Below, one piece after another: positions 8,322-17,536 of a DNA stretch of 25,605 nt; the first letter of the stretch is position 1, and each line of letters opens with the position of its first letter. The DNA is taken from positions 1 through 25,605 of the forward strand of contig JADGIF010000058.1 in NCBI GenBank assembly GCA_018985225.1, written 5' to 3'. Origin of the DNA: Amoeboradix gromovi (lineage: Eukaryota > Sanchytriomycota > Sanchytriomycetes > Sanchytriales > Sanchytriaceae). The notes below the pieces were generated by a model, which searched no databases, was not told the origin of the DNA, and was given only the letters and a program-made list of their open reading frames with translations. Both the position numbers and the translations under genes were made by a program.

Positions 8322-9948
8322 ATGCAACAACTCAACCCAAATGCACAACTATTACAAAACCCGCTACCTGTTAATGCCAGTGCAGCTCAGTCTCTGGCAA
8401 GTGTGCTAAGTAGTAACTTGGGTCCCAAAGGTACCCTGAAGCTTCTTGTTAGTGGTGCAGGGGCTCTCAAGTTGACTAAGGACGGGTCCGTGTTGTTGGG
8501 AGACATGACTATTACTCATCCCACAGCTTTAATGATTGCTAGAAGTGCTTCAGCTCAAGAAGATGTTTGTGGTGATGGTACGTCTAGTGTTGTTCTTTAT
8601 GTAGGTGAAATTATGCGTCAATGTATGGTACATATCGAGGAAGGAATCCACCCATCTCTATTAGCTGATGGTATTGAAAAGGGGATAGAATTAGCCCTAG
8701 AATATCTCAGTGCTCATAAGACTAGAATTGAAAACGATATTTTGCAACAATTAGTTAAATCTGTAATTGGAACCAAATTGTCTTCCCAGTTAACTAATCA
8801 CCTTTCTAAAGATATTGTAGAAGCAGTCGAAATCACAAGAAACAATCCTACAATTCAGGGAATTGATCTTCATATGGTTGAACTTATGCACATGCGCCAT
8901 AAAACTGATTTAGACACTAGATTAGTCCGTGGCTTAGTTTTAGATCATGGGCCGCGTCATCCTGATATGCCAAAATCTCTCAAGGATTGCTTTATTTTAA
9001 CTCTGAATGTCTCCCTCGAGTATGAAAAGACAGAAATTAACTCCGGGTTCTTTTATAGCACTCCTGAACAACGTGAGAAGTTGGTCGAAAGTGAGCGTGC
9101 ATTTGTAGATGAAAAGATCCGTAAAATTATTGCATTAAAGCAGTCAGTATGCACCAACAACCAGGGATTTGTAATAATTAACCAAAAGGGTATTGATCCT
9201 ATCTCACTAGATATGTTGCAGAAACAGAATATATTTGCTTTGAGAAGAGCTAAGCGTCGTAATATGGAAAGGTGCTTTTTGTTAACGTAGATTGCAGTTA
9301 ATATGTGGCGGTGTGGCTCAGAACAGTGTTGACTCATTATCTAAAGATATTTTAGGGTATGCTGGCAGTGTTTACGAGGAGACGTTAGGTGAAGACAAGT
9401 ATACTTTTGTTGAACAAGTTAAACATCCCCACAGCTGTACACTCTTAATCAAAGGAAGTAATGATTATACCATTGCACAAGTTAAAGATGCAATCAAGGA
9501 TGGATTAAGAAGTGTAAAGACAGCTTTGGAAGACGGTTGTGTATTGCCAGGTGCAGGATCTATCCAAGTCGGATTGTATCATCATTTAAAGAATGCAAAA
9601 GTCACTGGACCAAAGAGATATGGAGTGGAAGCATTTGCAAGTGGGTTGTTAACGATTCCAAAGACTTTAATAAGAAATGCAGGATTAGATGTCCCGACCA
9701 CTTTGAGTGATTTGATGGATGCAAATACAGATGATAGCAAGTTGATGGGAGTGAATTTGAACACAGGTAAGCCGTTAGACCCTACTGTCCAAGGTATTTG
9801 GGATGGCTATAGAGTATTGAGACATGGGTTGAACAGCAGTGGATTGATCGCAATGAATTTATTGCTTGTTGATCAGATCATGAGAGGAGGAAGAACTAGT
9901 TTGAAAGACAACACAGGAGGAGGAGCACCTGGTGGAGTGATTGCTTAA
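8322..9948 (+). CDS. CCT6: T-complex protein 1 subunit zeta (CCT6/TCP-1 zeta), two exons
   Basis: Subunit of the cytosolic chaperonin TRiC/CCT, which folds actin, tubulin and many WD proteins using ATP. Exons 8322-9271 and 9291-9948 join to 535 residues, the usual length for the family. Group II chaperonin motifs are intact: NLGPKGT (residues 32-38), LTKDG (51-55), GDGTS (84-88, with the catalytic Asp), RGLVLDHGPRHPDM and NVSLEYEKTEINSGFF in the apical region, INQKGIDP, ALRRAKRRNMERLQLICGG across the splice site, and DGCVLPGAGS towards the C-terminus. Those apical and intermediate motifs are specific to the zeta paralogue. Without removal of the 19-nt intron the frame ends at a TAG inside it. 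The C-terminal tail is Gly-rich (NTGGGAPGG), as in some other CCT subunits. The stop TAA is followed immediately by AATAAA. Confidence 0.97.
9272..9290 (+). other. 19-nt spliceosomal intron in CCT6
   Basis: The intron is GTGCTTTTTGTTAACGTAG, phase 2. Removing it joins NMER to LQLICGG with the exact CCT-zeta sequence, and retaining it causes a stop. The last nine bases, TTAACGTAG, are identical to those of the RPN1 intron. TTAAC fits a fungal CTAAC/TTAAC-type branch site lying directly against the 3' AG. Confidence 0.9.
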
Positions 9949-9954
9949 AATAAA
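9949..9954 (+). terminator. AATAAA adjoining the CCT6 stop codon
   Basis: The gene ends TAAAATAAATAATG: the poly(A) hexamer starts on the base after the stop, implying a very short 3' UTR. Confidence 0.5.
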
Positions 9955-10855
9955 TAATGCGATTTCTTCTATAAATTCATTCAAACTGATTTATCGTTAC
10001 AACCAATCAATATCACTGTGTAATATCACAAGGTTATCTTAGAACATTAATTAAGTTTAGTTGAGTGTTGTAATGCAGCATATCTAGCTCTGCCTTTAAG
10101 CTTTCTTGATATATAGAAGCTGCTTGGGTTACATACTCGGATTGCTAGTTGCATCAATATAGCTGAGTCACTTTGCTCAGCATATCAATGTTTCAAAACT
10201 CATCAAAGAGTGATATAGATGATAACAGCACACTGGTAGATTGTGATATTAGCAAAAACCCGTTATTAAGAAGTTCATCCCATTTGGAGAGACTGAGCAT
10301 GTGCATATAGACTGGCTTATATTGAAATGAAGAATAAATTAATTGAAAACATTTAGACTAAGAACAAACTTAAAACTCATCAAAAAGTGAGGCATGGGCC
10401 ACTAAAACAATGCAAGTAGATCTACGCTATTTATTGCGTGGAGGCCATGTAGAAGGTTTTGCTCGGGTGCTGTGACCTCTCAGTGCATACAGCAGTTCTT
10501 GAGATGTCCGATATATCTAGCAGTTATAAGTAATCATGTTCAAGTCGGTTTCGTAAACTCCGGGGACCTCTATTTCATTAGCTTGTTATACCAGTGTTGT
10601 TACAAAGGGTAAACAGTTTCTGTGCGTGAACGCTAGCTACAGTCTTCTCTATAGCGCTAGCAGGTGTCCACAGACTTTAGCAAGTATCTATTTCTGGTGA
10701 AAATGCTTGCGGTATAAGCTCTCTGGCACCTCATAAAAGTGTGCTGCACTGCATGAGGGATACCTCCAATAGTACATGGACTGTAATGCAATCTAGATAG
10801 GTGTGGCAAGGAAATGTGCCATCTTGGACTAGGACGAAAAAGAGTGTTGAAAAAG
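9955..10855. other. intergenic region, no gene resolved
   Basis: About 0.9 kb between CCT6 and the Crinkler cluster. One ATG-initiated 40-codon frame (10188-10310, plus strand) has a hydrophilic, Ser/Asp-rich translation and could be an exon, but nothing supports it further. Around 10630-10665 there are short palindromic GCTAGC/CGCTAGC motifs. I see no tRNA A/B boxes, rRNA, snRNA or SRP signature. Confidence 0.5.
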
Positions 10856-11080
10856 ACAACAAAAGGATATAATAAAGATTACGTTGTGGTAGGCTTTTTC
10901 CTCCTCGCCTCGTAAATCAGAAAAATCGCTAAACAGATGGAATGCCTGTATGAATTTTTTTGCATCTTTTTATAGAGCAGTATGCCCAACATGCAGATCA
11001 TCGTTTCTTTCTTTCGCAACAACCCTATTAACATCTTCTTCAATGGAATGCTATTAAAGGAGCAGAAAGATTGTAGAATT
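10856..11080 (-). pseudogene. possible decayed 3' extension of the broken Crinkler
   Basis: In the same frame as the Crinkler above, after two closely spaced stops, coding-like peptide sequence continues (SIEEDVNRVVAKERNDDLHV, then a TAA at 10970-10972, then KDAKKFIQAF). It is charged and lacks the low-complexity look of neighbouring intergenic DNA. I cannot assign it to a domain; it may be the remains of the effector C-terminus. Confidence 0.3.
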
Positions 11081-12163
11081 TTAACAGCAATAATTGCAAG
11101 CCATTCTTTGCAATAAGCTTGCGGAAAAAAAGTGCTGAATTAAAGAACCCTCTGATGAATTAATATCCTTTGCAAATGCTTCATTGAGAGAATCCACTGA
11201 TAACCGCAGCGCTGCTACAAGACCTCCACACTCTTCAACAATCACATCTTTTAAGCAGCAGTACTGTCTCATCTTCAAAGGCAAACCAATAACGGGCAAA
11301 TTCAAGAACTCGTAGGCTTCGTGATTGCTGAGTAAGAAATCCTGTCTTGAAAGTCGAGGAAGTCACACAAATTCCACAGGGCTTTCTACTCCTTCGCTCA
11401 AAGAGTGCGTTGCCGATATGATGAACCGGATATTTGCTGGTAGCCATATACCGGCTGACTTGACCAAATGCTCCCAAAACCTCGCTTCACCATACTTTGC
11501 TTGTGCATCATCTAGAAAAATAACTGTGGTCTTGTTTGAAATCATTTTCCCAATTTTCTCTTTTTCTAAATCGATTCCTTTTGATGTCAAAACCTCAAAC
11601 AATGACTCTTTCTTCAGGCATGAAATCCCTATTACTCTTTTATTGCGTGCCGCAGCTTTGTAGAGCTTATACGAGGAGCTTTTTCCCGATCCAGCAGGTG
11701 ACGATATCAATACTATCGCATTTAAAGAAACCACACTGTCAAGTTCCGAAACCAGTTGCTTCCGTTCAAGGTGCTCTGTGTCAATATCAATACCATCAAT
11801 CCTTATTGTGTATTCAAAGCGAGAGGATCCTGAAGTCGTAGGGCTTGAATCAACATCCATATCATTCTTGGATTTAACTATGAGCGCTGTTTTTGCCGTA
11901 GCTCCATATTTGACCGCAGTAAGAGGAAAATCAGGCTCAAGTGGAGCGCTTTCCATTCCGTCTTCAATATAGTGGAGGGTGAGTGACCTAAACTGCTCTG
12001 GAAGATCCAGGAGTCTACGTGTGGGTTCTACAGTTGTGGCTTTGATTAGATCAGCAACATCTCTGAGTGCCCTTTTTCTTGTATTCTCACCGGTATAGTG
12101 GGTTTCAATCTTTACAGCCTGGTTGTCCTTGTACTTGACATAAAATTCTCTGTTTTCTGTCAT
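11081..12163 (-). pseudogene. Crinkler (CRN) family protein: ubiquitin-like header plus P-loop ATPase, interrupted by TGA
   Basis: Start at the first ATG (12163). Residues 1 to about 97 form a header-like domain of the ubiquitin-like type found in Crinklers. A short acidic linker follows, then a P-loop NTPase with Walker A SPAGSGKS (155-162) and Walker B TVIFLDDAQ (213-221), and IRFIISATHS as sensor-like strand. A TGA at 11363-11365 ends the frame at residue 266. The same frame resumes at once with family-typical sequence, LPRLSRQDFLLSNHEAYEFL, then ECGGLVAALRLSVDSL, to TAA 11081-11083. Farther on in the same frame there are coding-like stretches separated by more stops down to about 10860, suggesting a longer lost C-terminus. 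A 21-nt GT-AG excision could remove the TGA but would delete the conserved LPRLSR segment. Most likely an inactivated member of the local Crinkler cluster. Crinklers act as nuclear effectors or conflict toxins in other lineages. Confidence 0.75.
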
Positions 12164-12181
12164 GATTATTTGAAGTTTCAC

Positions 12182-12842
12182 TGATTCTCCACAAGTTGCA
12201 AAAGCCCTGGCATTCTCTCAAGCACCACAAATCCCGCAGGTAGAATCCTTTTCAAATCAGAAGTGCTTATCAATTAATGATATGTTATCGACGTTGGACA
12301 AAGCTAGATTCATTTGTTGCCTGCGCCATAGGATCATGTGTATAAAAACCCCAAATTTGAATTTCTTATTTTTCTTAAATATTTCTAGTGTACTAGAACA
12401 AATTTTGTTTGGCCGAGTGTAATGAAATTTAGCCAAGTCTCAATTGCGCTGTCCGTCTTGAAAAAGTACCATGGCAATTATACCATGTACTTCATTTTTA
12501 GACCGAAAACTACATTATCACTTTTCTTTTTATTTCGCTCTCAGAATGGACATACTTTGTTTATCGTGCTTTCCATCAAAGCGCCAAATTTCTTAGTATT
12601 TTTGCAGGTGCGCAATTTAGATTTTGCCTGCATAATAGTTGGCTGGGGATTCTCAAAGACATCAAAAGTGCTCAAGTTTAGTTGGCCAGTCAATGACTAA
12701 AATGAAGAGAATGCAAACTGCTGACAGATACAGAGCAGCTAATGAATTTCCAAAGACAGTTTTTTGCATCAAGCATAGTCACAAGGATAACAGTGAGAGC
12801 AAGTGATCAAGCAAATACATTGCAAACAAATACTTTACTAGA
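12182..12842. other. intergenic region within the Crinkler cluster
   Basis: No supported gene. A plus-strand frame at 12422-12700 (92 codons) is open but its composition (Phe/Leu/Lys-rich, AT-driven) does not look like a real protein. A short imperfect inverted repeat (AAGTACCATGG ... CCATGTACTT) lies near 12464-12492. Confidence 0.5.
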
Positions 12843-14978
12843 TTAAACAACATCTGGGACTACCGCCACAACTTTGATTATATTCAACAGCCCCATAAGA
12901 TCTGGGTAGTCATACTTCATCCGTATTGTGCAAACGCTATCACCGTGGGAATCATATCCAGTGAAAACACTAGCACTTGGATACTTGCGCTGAAGAAACG
13001 ATTTCAGATTATTCTGGTCGTCTTTCCTCAAGCTATTGACTACAATTTTTGGATGAAATATATCTTTTAGTCTTGAAAACACTGGGCTGGTGTCCCAACT
13101 CTCGTGTAGATTCTTATTGAGGTCACAGAGCTCTTTAAATGGCAATATCAAGCCCTCTTCTGAATTAAAATCCTCCATTATAATGTAGGTCTGGTTACCC
13201 TCTGATATATCTAAAAATGATTGGATCTCTCTTTTGACTGCTGTGGATCTCTTCATGTTTGAAAAGAAGAGCTTTGTGCAAATAAAAGCGTTGATATACC
13301 TTATTTTTTGGTCAGACTGCTTATTGCATTCATTGAAAAAAGATACACACGCATTTCTTAACTTTGAGTCATTATCTAAATTGCTGTAATTCTTTGCTTC
13401 TATCCTAAGACATACACTTCCAAGATTGCTTGTGAGCTGGCATGCTACATCGACATATCGTTTATTGTTCTTATTGCTCTGTGCCAAATCCTGAACAATA
13501 AAGACACTACTAGTTACTTTTTCAAAGTTTGAATGAATGTCAGAGAATAGAGAAAACGGGACAAGGTCATCAAAGAGTCTAGGTGCCAGATCTATCCCAC
13601 TTCGCTCTGTAATAATCTGTAATATCTTACTAGATGGTAGCATAAGCTCAATAGCTAAAGCAACCTGGAATACTACACCGACGCCCGTCAATGCATTGCT
13701 TCGTATTATCCCGGCAGCACTCACTAGCTGTGTATAGTAGCTAAGGTTGATATTGCTAGATATTTGTTTTAAGTAGTCTATAAGAAATGGATATGGAACA
13801 GTCAAGATATCACCATTAGAGTCACTACGTACACGCAGAAGCCCTACTTTAGTCAGATTTCGTATGTTTTCAGTGATGCATCCGCGAGGAAACTGAATCT
13901 CATTCTTTACCCTGACACCTCCCAGACTGCGATAGAATACCAAAGCAACAATACTATCAAAGACTGCGTTTCTAGATGTAAAGCCGCTAAATCTGTCATG
14001 CTCCGTGCTATAAAGTGCATATGCCCTCTTCAATGCATCATCTATAGATTCGTACGGCTTATCATAGAGGCTGGCCAAAAAGTACTGAATATTACGTGGC
14101 CGACCACATAATATCTTGCAATAACCAGCTGAATCTATTAAATCCATGGTTTCTTTTGTTAAAAAATGATCCAACACAGAATGTACATACGATTCATTGA
14201 ACTCAGGCAGCACAGTATCACTAGGTATTAATGAACTACCAAAAGTCAAATGTTTATGAATATCACAACTTGTGCCTGTCATGACCACTTTGATACGTTT
14301 ACAATTTAGAGAAGCGATAGTTGTGGACAACGCCTTTACAAATCGTGATATCCGCAAGCTACTGAAGTGTTTTTTGCTAATACCATCTGTTGTATCCAGC
14401 TTTGTGTAGTCTAAGTCCCCAGCCCAGTCCTGGATTTCATCAAAGTGCAAGATAATGTTACGTTCTCTTAACTCATCAAATCTGGTAGGCGAGACTGGCC
14501 TTGATCGTGATGGCTCGTTCTTGAATTTTATATCACCTATCACAACGCAATATTCATCTGGCTCTGTGATGATTTTATTGTAAACATCATTTAACAGATT
14601 GTTTGTAAAACTAGAAAAGAGGGTCTCATATTCACCCATTAACAAAGAAAGCGGCATTGTGTCTGGCAGCGATTTATTCTTTTGGAAAAATGCTTTGTCT
14701 AAGTCTTTCAACTCTGAGACATTAAATTGTACATAGTACCCACATTTCGAATAGTGTGCCACTGCACTTGTTTTGCCCATACCTGGACTGTCGTGTATTA
14801 CTCGAGTGATATGCTTGTTATCTTCTTTGCTGCCGAGCGGTGTCTTTAGCCATTCGGAAAAGTCATTTAATTCACGCATTTCTAAATAGTAGGGAATCGA
14901 TGGATTAAAAGGGTTGGTTTTTCTAACTTTTGCGGTATTGCCAACCCGAAGGTCTTTGAAATAACTTGAGGTATCCAT
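12843..14978 (-). CDS. Crinkler-type P-loop ATPase with C-terminal PD-(D/E)xK nuclease domain
   Basis: An intact, unspliced gene of 711 residues from the ATG at 14978. The frame stays open upstream through other ATGs (a start at residue -18 or earlier is possible), but MDTSSYF gives a hydrophilic N-terminus like other members. Walker A is DSPGMGKT (63-70), Walker B IILHFDEIQDW (175-185), a sensor strand VVMTGTS follows at 231-237, and CGRPRNIQYFL (291-301) is the arginine-containing segment that follows the ATPase core in this family. Near the C-terminus, YVDVA (508-512) and LRIEAKNYS (524-532) give the D...ExK pattern of a restriction-endonuclease fold. This ATPase-REase pairing is known in Crinkler-type effectors/toxins across eukaryotes. 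No ubiquitin-like header or signal peptide is seen, unlike the broken neighbour. It may act as a secreted effector, as in pathogens, or against intracellular parasites; the sequence does not decide. Part of its 3' half is duplicated at 15934-16130. Confidence 0.82.
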   Translation of the reverse strand: MDTSSYFKDLRVGNTAKVRKTNPFNPSIPYYLEMRELNDFSEWLKTPLGSKEDNKHITRVIHDSPGMGKTSAVAHYSKCGYYVQFNVSELKDLDKAFFQKNKSLPDTMPLSLLMGEYETLFSSFTNNLLNDVYNKIITEPDEYCVVIGDIKFKNEPSRSRPVSPTRFDELRERNIILHFDEIQDWAGDLDYTKLDTTDGISKKHFSSLRISRFVKALSTTIASLNCKRIKVVMTGTSCDIHKHLTFGSSLIPSDTVLPEFNESYVHSVLDHFLTKETMDLIDSAGYCKILCGRPRNIQYFLASLYDKPYESIDDALKRAYALYSTEHDRFSGFTSRNAVFDSIVALVFYRSLGGVRVKNEIQFPRGCITENIRNLTKVGLLRVRSDSNGDILTVPYPFLIDYLKQISSNINLSYYTQLVSAAGIIRSNALTGVGVVFQVALAIELMLPSSKILQIITERSGIDLAPRLFDDLVPFSLFSDIHSNFEKVTSSVFIVQDLAQSNKNNKRYVDVACQLTSNLGSVCLRIEAKNYSNLDNDSKLRNACVSFFNECNKQSDQKIRYINAFICTKLFFSNMKRSTAVKREIQSFLDISEGNQTYIIMEDFNSEEGLILPFKELCDLNKNLHESWDTSPVFSRLKDIFHPKIVVNSLRKDDQNNLKSFLQRKYPSASVFTGYDSHGDSVCTIRMKYDYPDLMGLLNIIKVVAVVPDVV

Positions 14979-15933
14979 GTTTCGATTGGGTGAGACGAAA
15001 TATACGATCACAAGACTGTTTATAGCATTCATTGTTATCCACATCATAACGCAGCATCGGCCAGAGAACATCCAAGACGGTGGACTAATTCTATTTTAAT
15101 GCCTTTTAGCTATTTTTTGCCTAACTGGTAATAAATTCGGTGGATTCTTGAAAAGTATTAGACTATGGCAATTCTAAGCGCTGATATTCAGAGGACTTCT
15201 TAATCACAGGTGCAGTAATTTTGCCTTTTTGAGACTAAGAATTCAAATGAATACAATAAAGCAGCTCTGCATATCCAGTGCTGATACACAAAAAATAGGC
15301 AACGCATCCAGTTCTCCCAGAAATTGGATCGTCTTGTTTTTGCTTTATTTTGGATAATGAGAACCACTGATGCCTTAACCGTCTTGATATTATTTCGGCA
15401 GTTTTCGAGCACAGCTTATGGGCGATCATTGCACTATGATAATGATCTGCATTTTTATACGGATGCAAGAAGTGTAATGAACACCTATAAAGTGCATCTA
15501 ATAAATGTTTTTAATTATGGCTTGACCCACGCCTTAAATTAAGACTAAAACTCAGAAAAGATGTAAATTTAACAGAGTTGATGCGATACATTTCTTTTCC
15601 TCGTCAAGCTTAAAATTAAACATTGCAAAGCAGGTAAACGTAGACGCTCTCTTTGAGTAATGCTGCATTAACTTTTACTGGTTCAAATGCTCAGACTTGT
15701 TAAGTATGTATATTTTCTCGATTTTTAAAGTAGTAGAATAAAGTGTTTGCTATAATAAAAAGAGCAGACTGATTAAAGCGTTATACCCTAAGTCTCAGTG
15801 CAACTAAATCATAATCTGAAACTTTATGATCTTTCCAAAGCTAGAATTCTTTGCCATTTTTGCTCTCAGAGCGCATAGAAATTGAAGCAACGATCTATAC
15901 TATATTATGTTATATTATATTGGTTTATTAGTT
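14979..15933. other. intergenic region between the intact Crinkler and its relic
   Basis: Open frames of 70-77 codons on both strands around 15200-15540 overlap one another, lack recognisable motifs and are probably chance. The right part is AT-rich, with a short TATTATGTTATATTATATT run near 15902-15920. No RNA gene was recognised. Confidence 0.5.
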
Positions 15934-16130
15934 TTAAACAACATCTGGGACTAACACCACGACTTTGTTAGTATTCAACAGCCCCATAAGATCTGGATAG
16001 TCAATTCTTTGCTTCTATCCTATGGAATGCATTTCCAAGATTTCTTGTGAGCTAGCATATAAAATCCACATATCTTTTATTTATCTTGTTTTTTTGTGGC
16101 AAATCCTGGACAATAACGACACTCCTTGGT
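15934..16130 (-). pseudogene. internally deleted duplicate of the Crinkler C-terminus
   Basis: Bases 15934 to about 16002 closely copy 12843-12911 of the intact Crinkler, including its stop codon. Bases about 16003-16130 copy about 13390-13517, so about 480 bp between them have been lost. The copy has accumulated many substitutions and small indels (for example AACAACATCTGGGACTA is retained, followed by divergence) and has no open frame. It shows that the Crinkler locus arose by tandem duplication and is degrading. Confidence 0.82.
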
Positions 16131-16575
16131 TTAGAAGTATTGCTTTCTGGAGTTACAAGTAACTATTCTTCCTTTATATAGGCAGATCAATTTCTTATTT
16201 GAACACTCAGAATATCTCTGAAACTGTGCTAATAACTTTTAGAAACCTATTGAATTACCTCTGATACTATCAATTCCTCTTTTTCTACCATCATGTTTCG
16301 CGTATTAGCAGCCAAATATGCTCATATTTTGTAGAAACTAGGCCTGACTTGATTGCATAGCTCAAATTGTGTAATATATACATTTAACAGATTTTTCGCT
16401 AGCCAAAAGAGACCAATTTTTGCATTTATTCAAATTGATGTCTAAATTTGATGCCGCAAGTGCTATATTATAAACGAAATTTTAATGAATTAATTTATAA
16501 TCGTCCCGAAGCTATGAGGTGTTTGGTTTGCAAAGAAATATCAGATTTGAAATGAGCATTGATCAAAACTAGTTT
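16131..16575. other. intergenic AT-rich stretch
   Basis: No open frame or RNA gene supported. It holds one copy (about 16344-16359) of a 16-base motif also seen near 20922; see findings. Confidence 0.5.
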
Positions 16576-16893
16576 TTAATTTATTAAATCTCTTATTCCT
16601 ATTGGCATGTAGTTTTCTCGGTTTTTTTTCTCCTTTAAATCGTGAATTGTGTATATATGTCTTCTCAACTCCTGATCTCGTTTGTATTTCTTTTGGCAAA
16701 CATTACATTGAAAGTTTCTAACAGGAATATGGGTCAGCAGATGTGCAATTAGTCTAGCCCTTTTGTGACATATTCTGCCACAACCACTCCATTTGCATTC
16801 AAACGGAGCTTCACTTTCATGTTTCTGAGAGTGCTCAAGTAACTCAATTAATGACTGAGCCCTGTAAATGCAATCTTTCCACTTACATAGCAT
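16576..16893 (-). CDS. small three-finger C2H2 zinc-finger protein, PacC/Rim101-like
   Basis: 105 residues from the ATG at 16893. It is almost nothing but three C2H2 fingers: finger 1 CKWKDCIYRAQSLIELLEHSQ..H, finger 2 CKWSGCGRICHKRARLIAHL.TH, finger 3 CNVCQKKYKRDQELRRHIYTIH. The C.W..C start, the HKRARLIAHLLTHIPVR linker and the YKRDQELRRH helix of finger 3 follow the fungal PacC/Rim101 DNA-binding domain, the regulator of ambient-pH response that binds GCCARG sites. PacC proteins are usually 500-700 residues with a C-terminal regulatory and proteolysis region; here only a short basic tail (LKEKKNREN) follows. Either it is a minimal family member, or further exons exist that I cannot see. 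An AATAAA lies just before the stop codon. GLI/ZIC-type fingers are the main alternative. Confidence 0.75.
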   Translation of the reverse strand: MLCKWKDCIYRAQSLIELLEHSQKHESEAPFECKWSGCGRICHKRARLIAHLLTHIPVRNFQCNVCQKKYKRDQELRRHIYTIHDLKEKKNRENYMPIGIRDLIN

Positions 16894-17536
16894 GATATTT
16901 GCTATGGTAGAGGCTCCGGCTTTAAGTACCTAAGCAAGCTCTGTACTTTTCTTTAATTGGACCAAGTGCGCACGATTATTTTCATTTCCCATTTCTTTGT
17001 ACTTGCATGGTCTTTGATTGGACGAAATGATCGAATCATCTGCATAGTTTTTTTATCCACTTGGGAAACCTACAAGTACCACAACGTGTAGAGTTATACA
17101 GAAGTGCCCACATCTTGTCACCTATGTATTAAGCGAAAGAGTTTACCAATTTACTTCTGCCAACCTTATTTTTCCAAATTCTTGAAGAGATACTTAATGA
17201 GCTAATTGTGCTTCTTGTCTTTAAGATCCTTTTGTAACTGTCTGGCTTGCTGATTTATTAAGCACCATTGAAGCGGTCCGGTAATATTTGTGCATGGCTA
17301 CGAGTTTAACTCCTTTAGAATTTGCCTTTGTTCACTTTGCTGATGAATTATTTTTTCTTTGAAAAGTATTATAAAAATTTGAATTTTATTAGAAGACCCG
17401 TGCTCTCACAAAATCATATCAGTCGGTGATGCGAATCATATTAGTTTTGACCCGGTCTAGTTTTTTTGTTGATTTCTCGTTTTTTGGATCTGTTAGCTTA
17501 TTAAAACTAATTCTGCAGTAAATAATCCCAATTGAT
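16894..17536. other. intergenic region, no gene seen
   Basis: No supported frame. Two loosely similar segments (TTTAATTGGACCAAGTG near 16951 and TTTGATTGGACGAAATG near 17011) might be shared upstream regulatory motifs of the zinc-finger gene, whose start lies at 16893 on the minus strand. Confidence 0.4.

Noticed and set aside
10400-10880. Possible structured RNA gene (snRNA, SRP RNA or RNase P RNA)
   Set aside because: The segment is more GC-rich and has short palindromes, but I found no U1/U2/U6, SRP helix-8 or tRNA box signature.
11343-11363. A 21-nt GT-AG intron removing the TGA in the broken Crinkler
   Set aside because: It keeps the frame but deletes the LPRLSR segment conserved in the family, and it lacks the TTAACGTAG block.
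649-11365. A variant genetic code in which TAA or TGA is sense
   Set aside because: TAA correctly ends CCT6, RPN1, the oxidoreductase, the aminotransferase and others at the expected C-terminus, and TAG ends the transporter. Only four frames carry internal stops, and one of these (MCM10) also has indels.
12422-12700. 92-codon plus-strand frame between the Crinklers
   Set aside because: AT-driven Phe/Leu/Lys composition, no motif, and no neighbouring gene to explain it.
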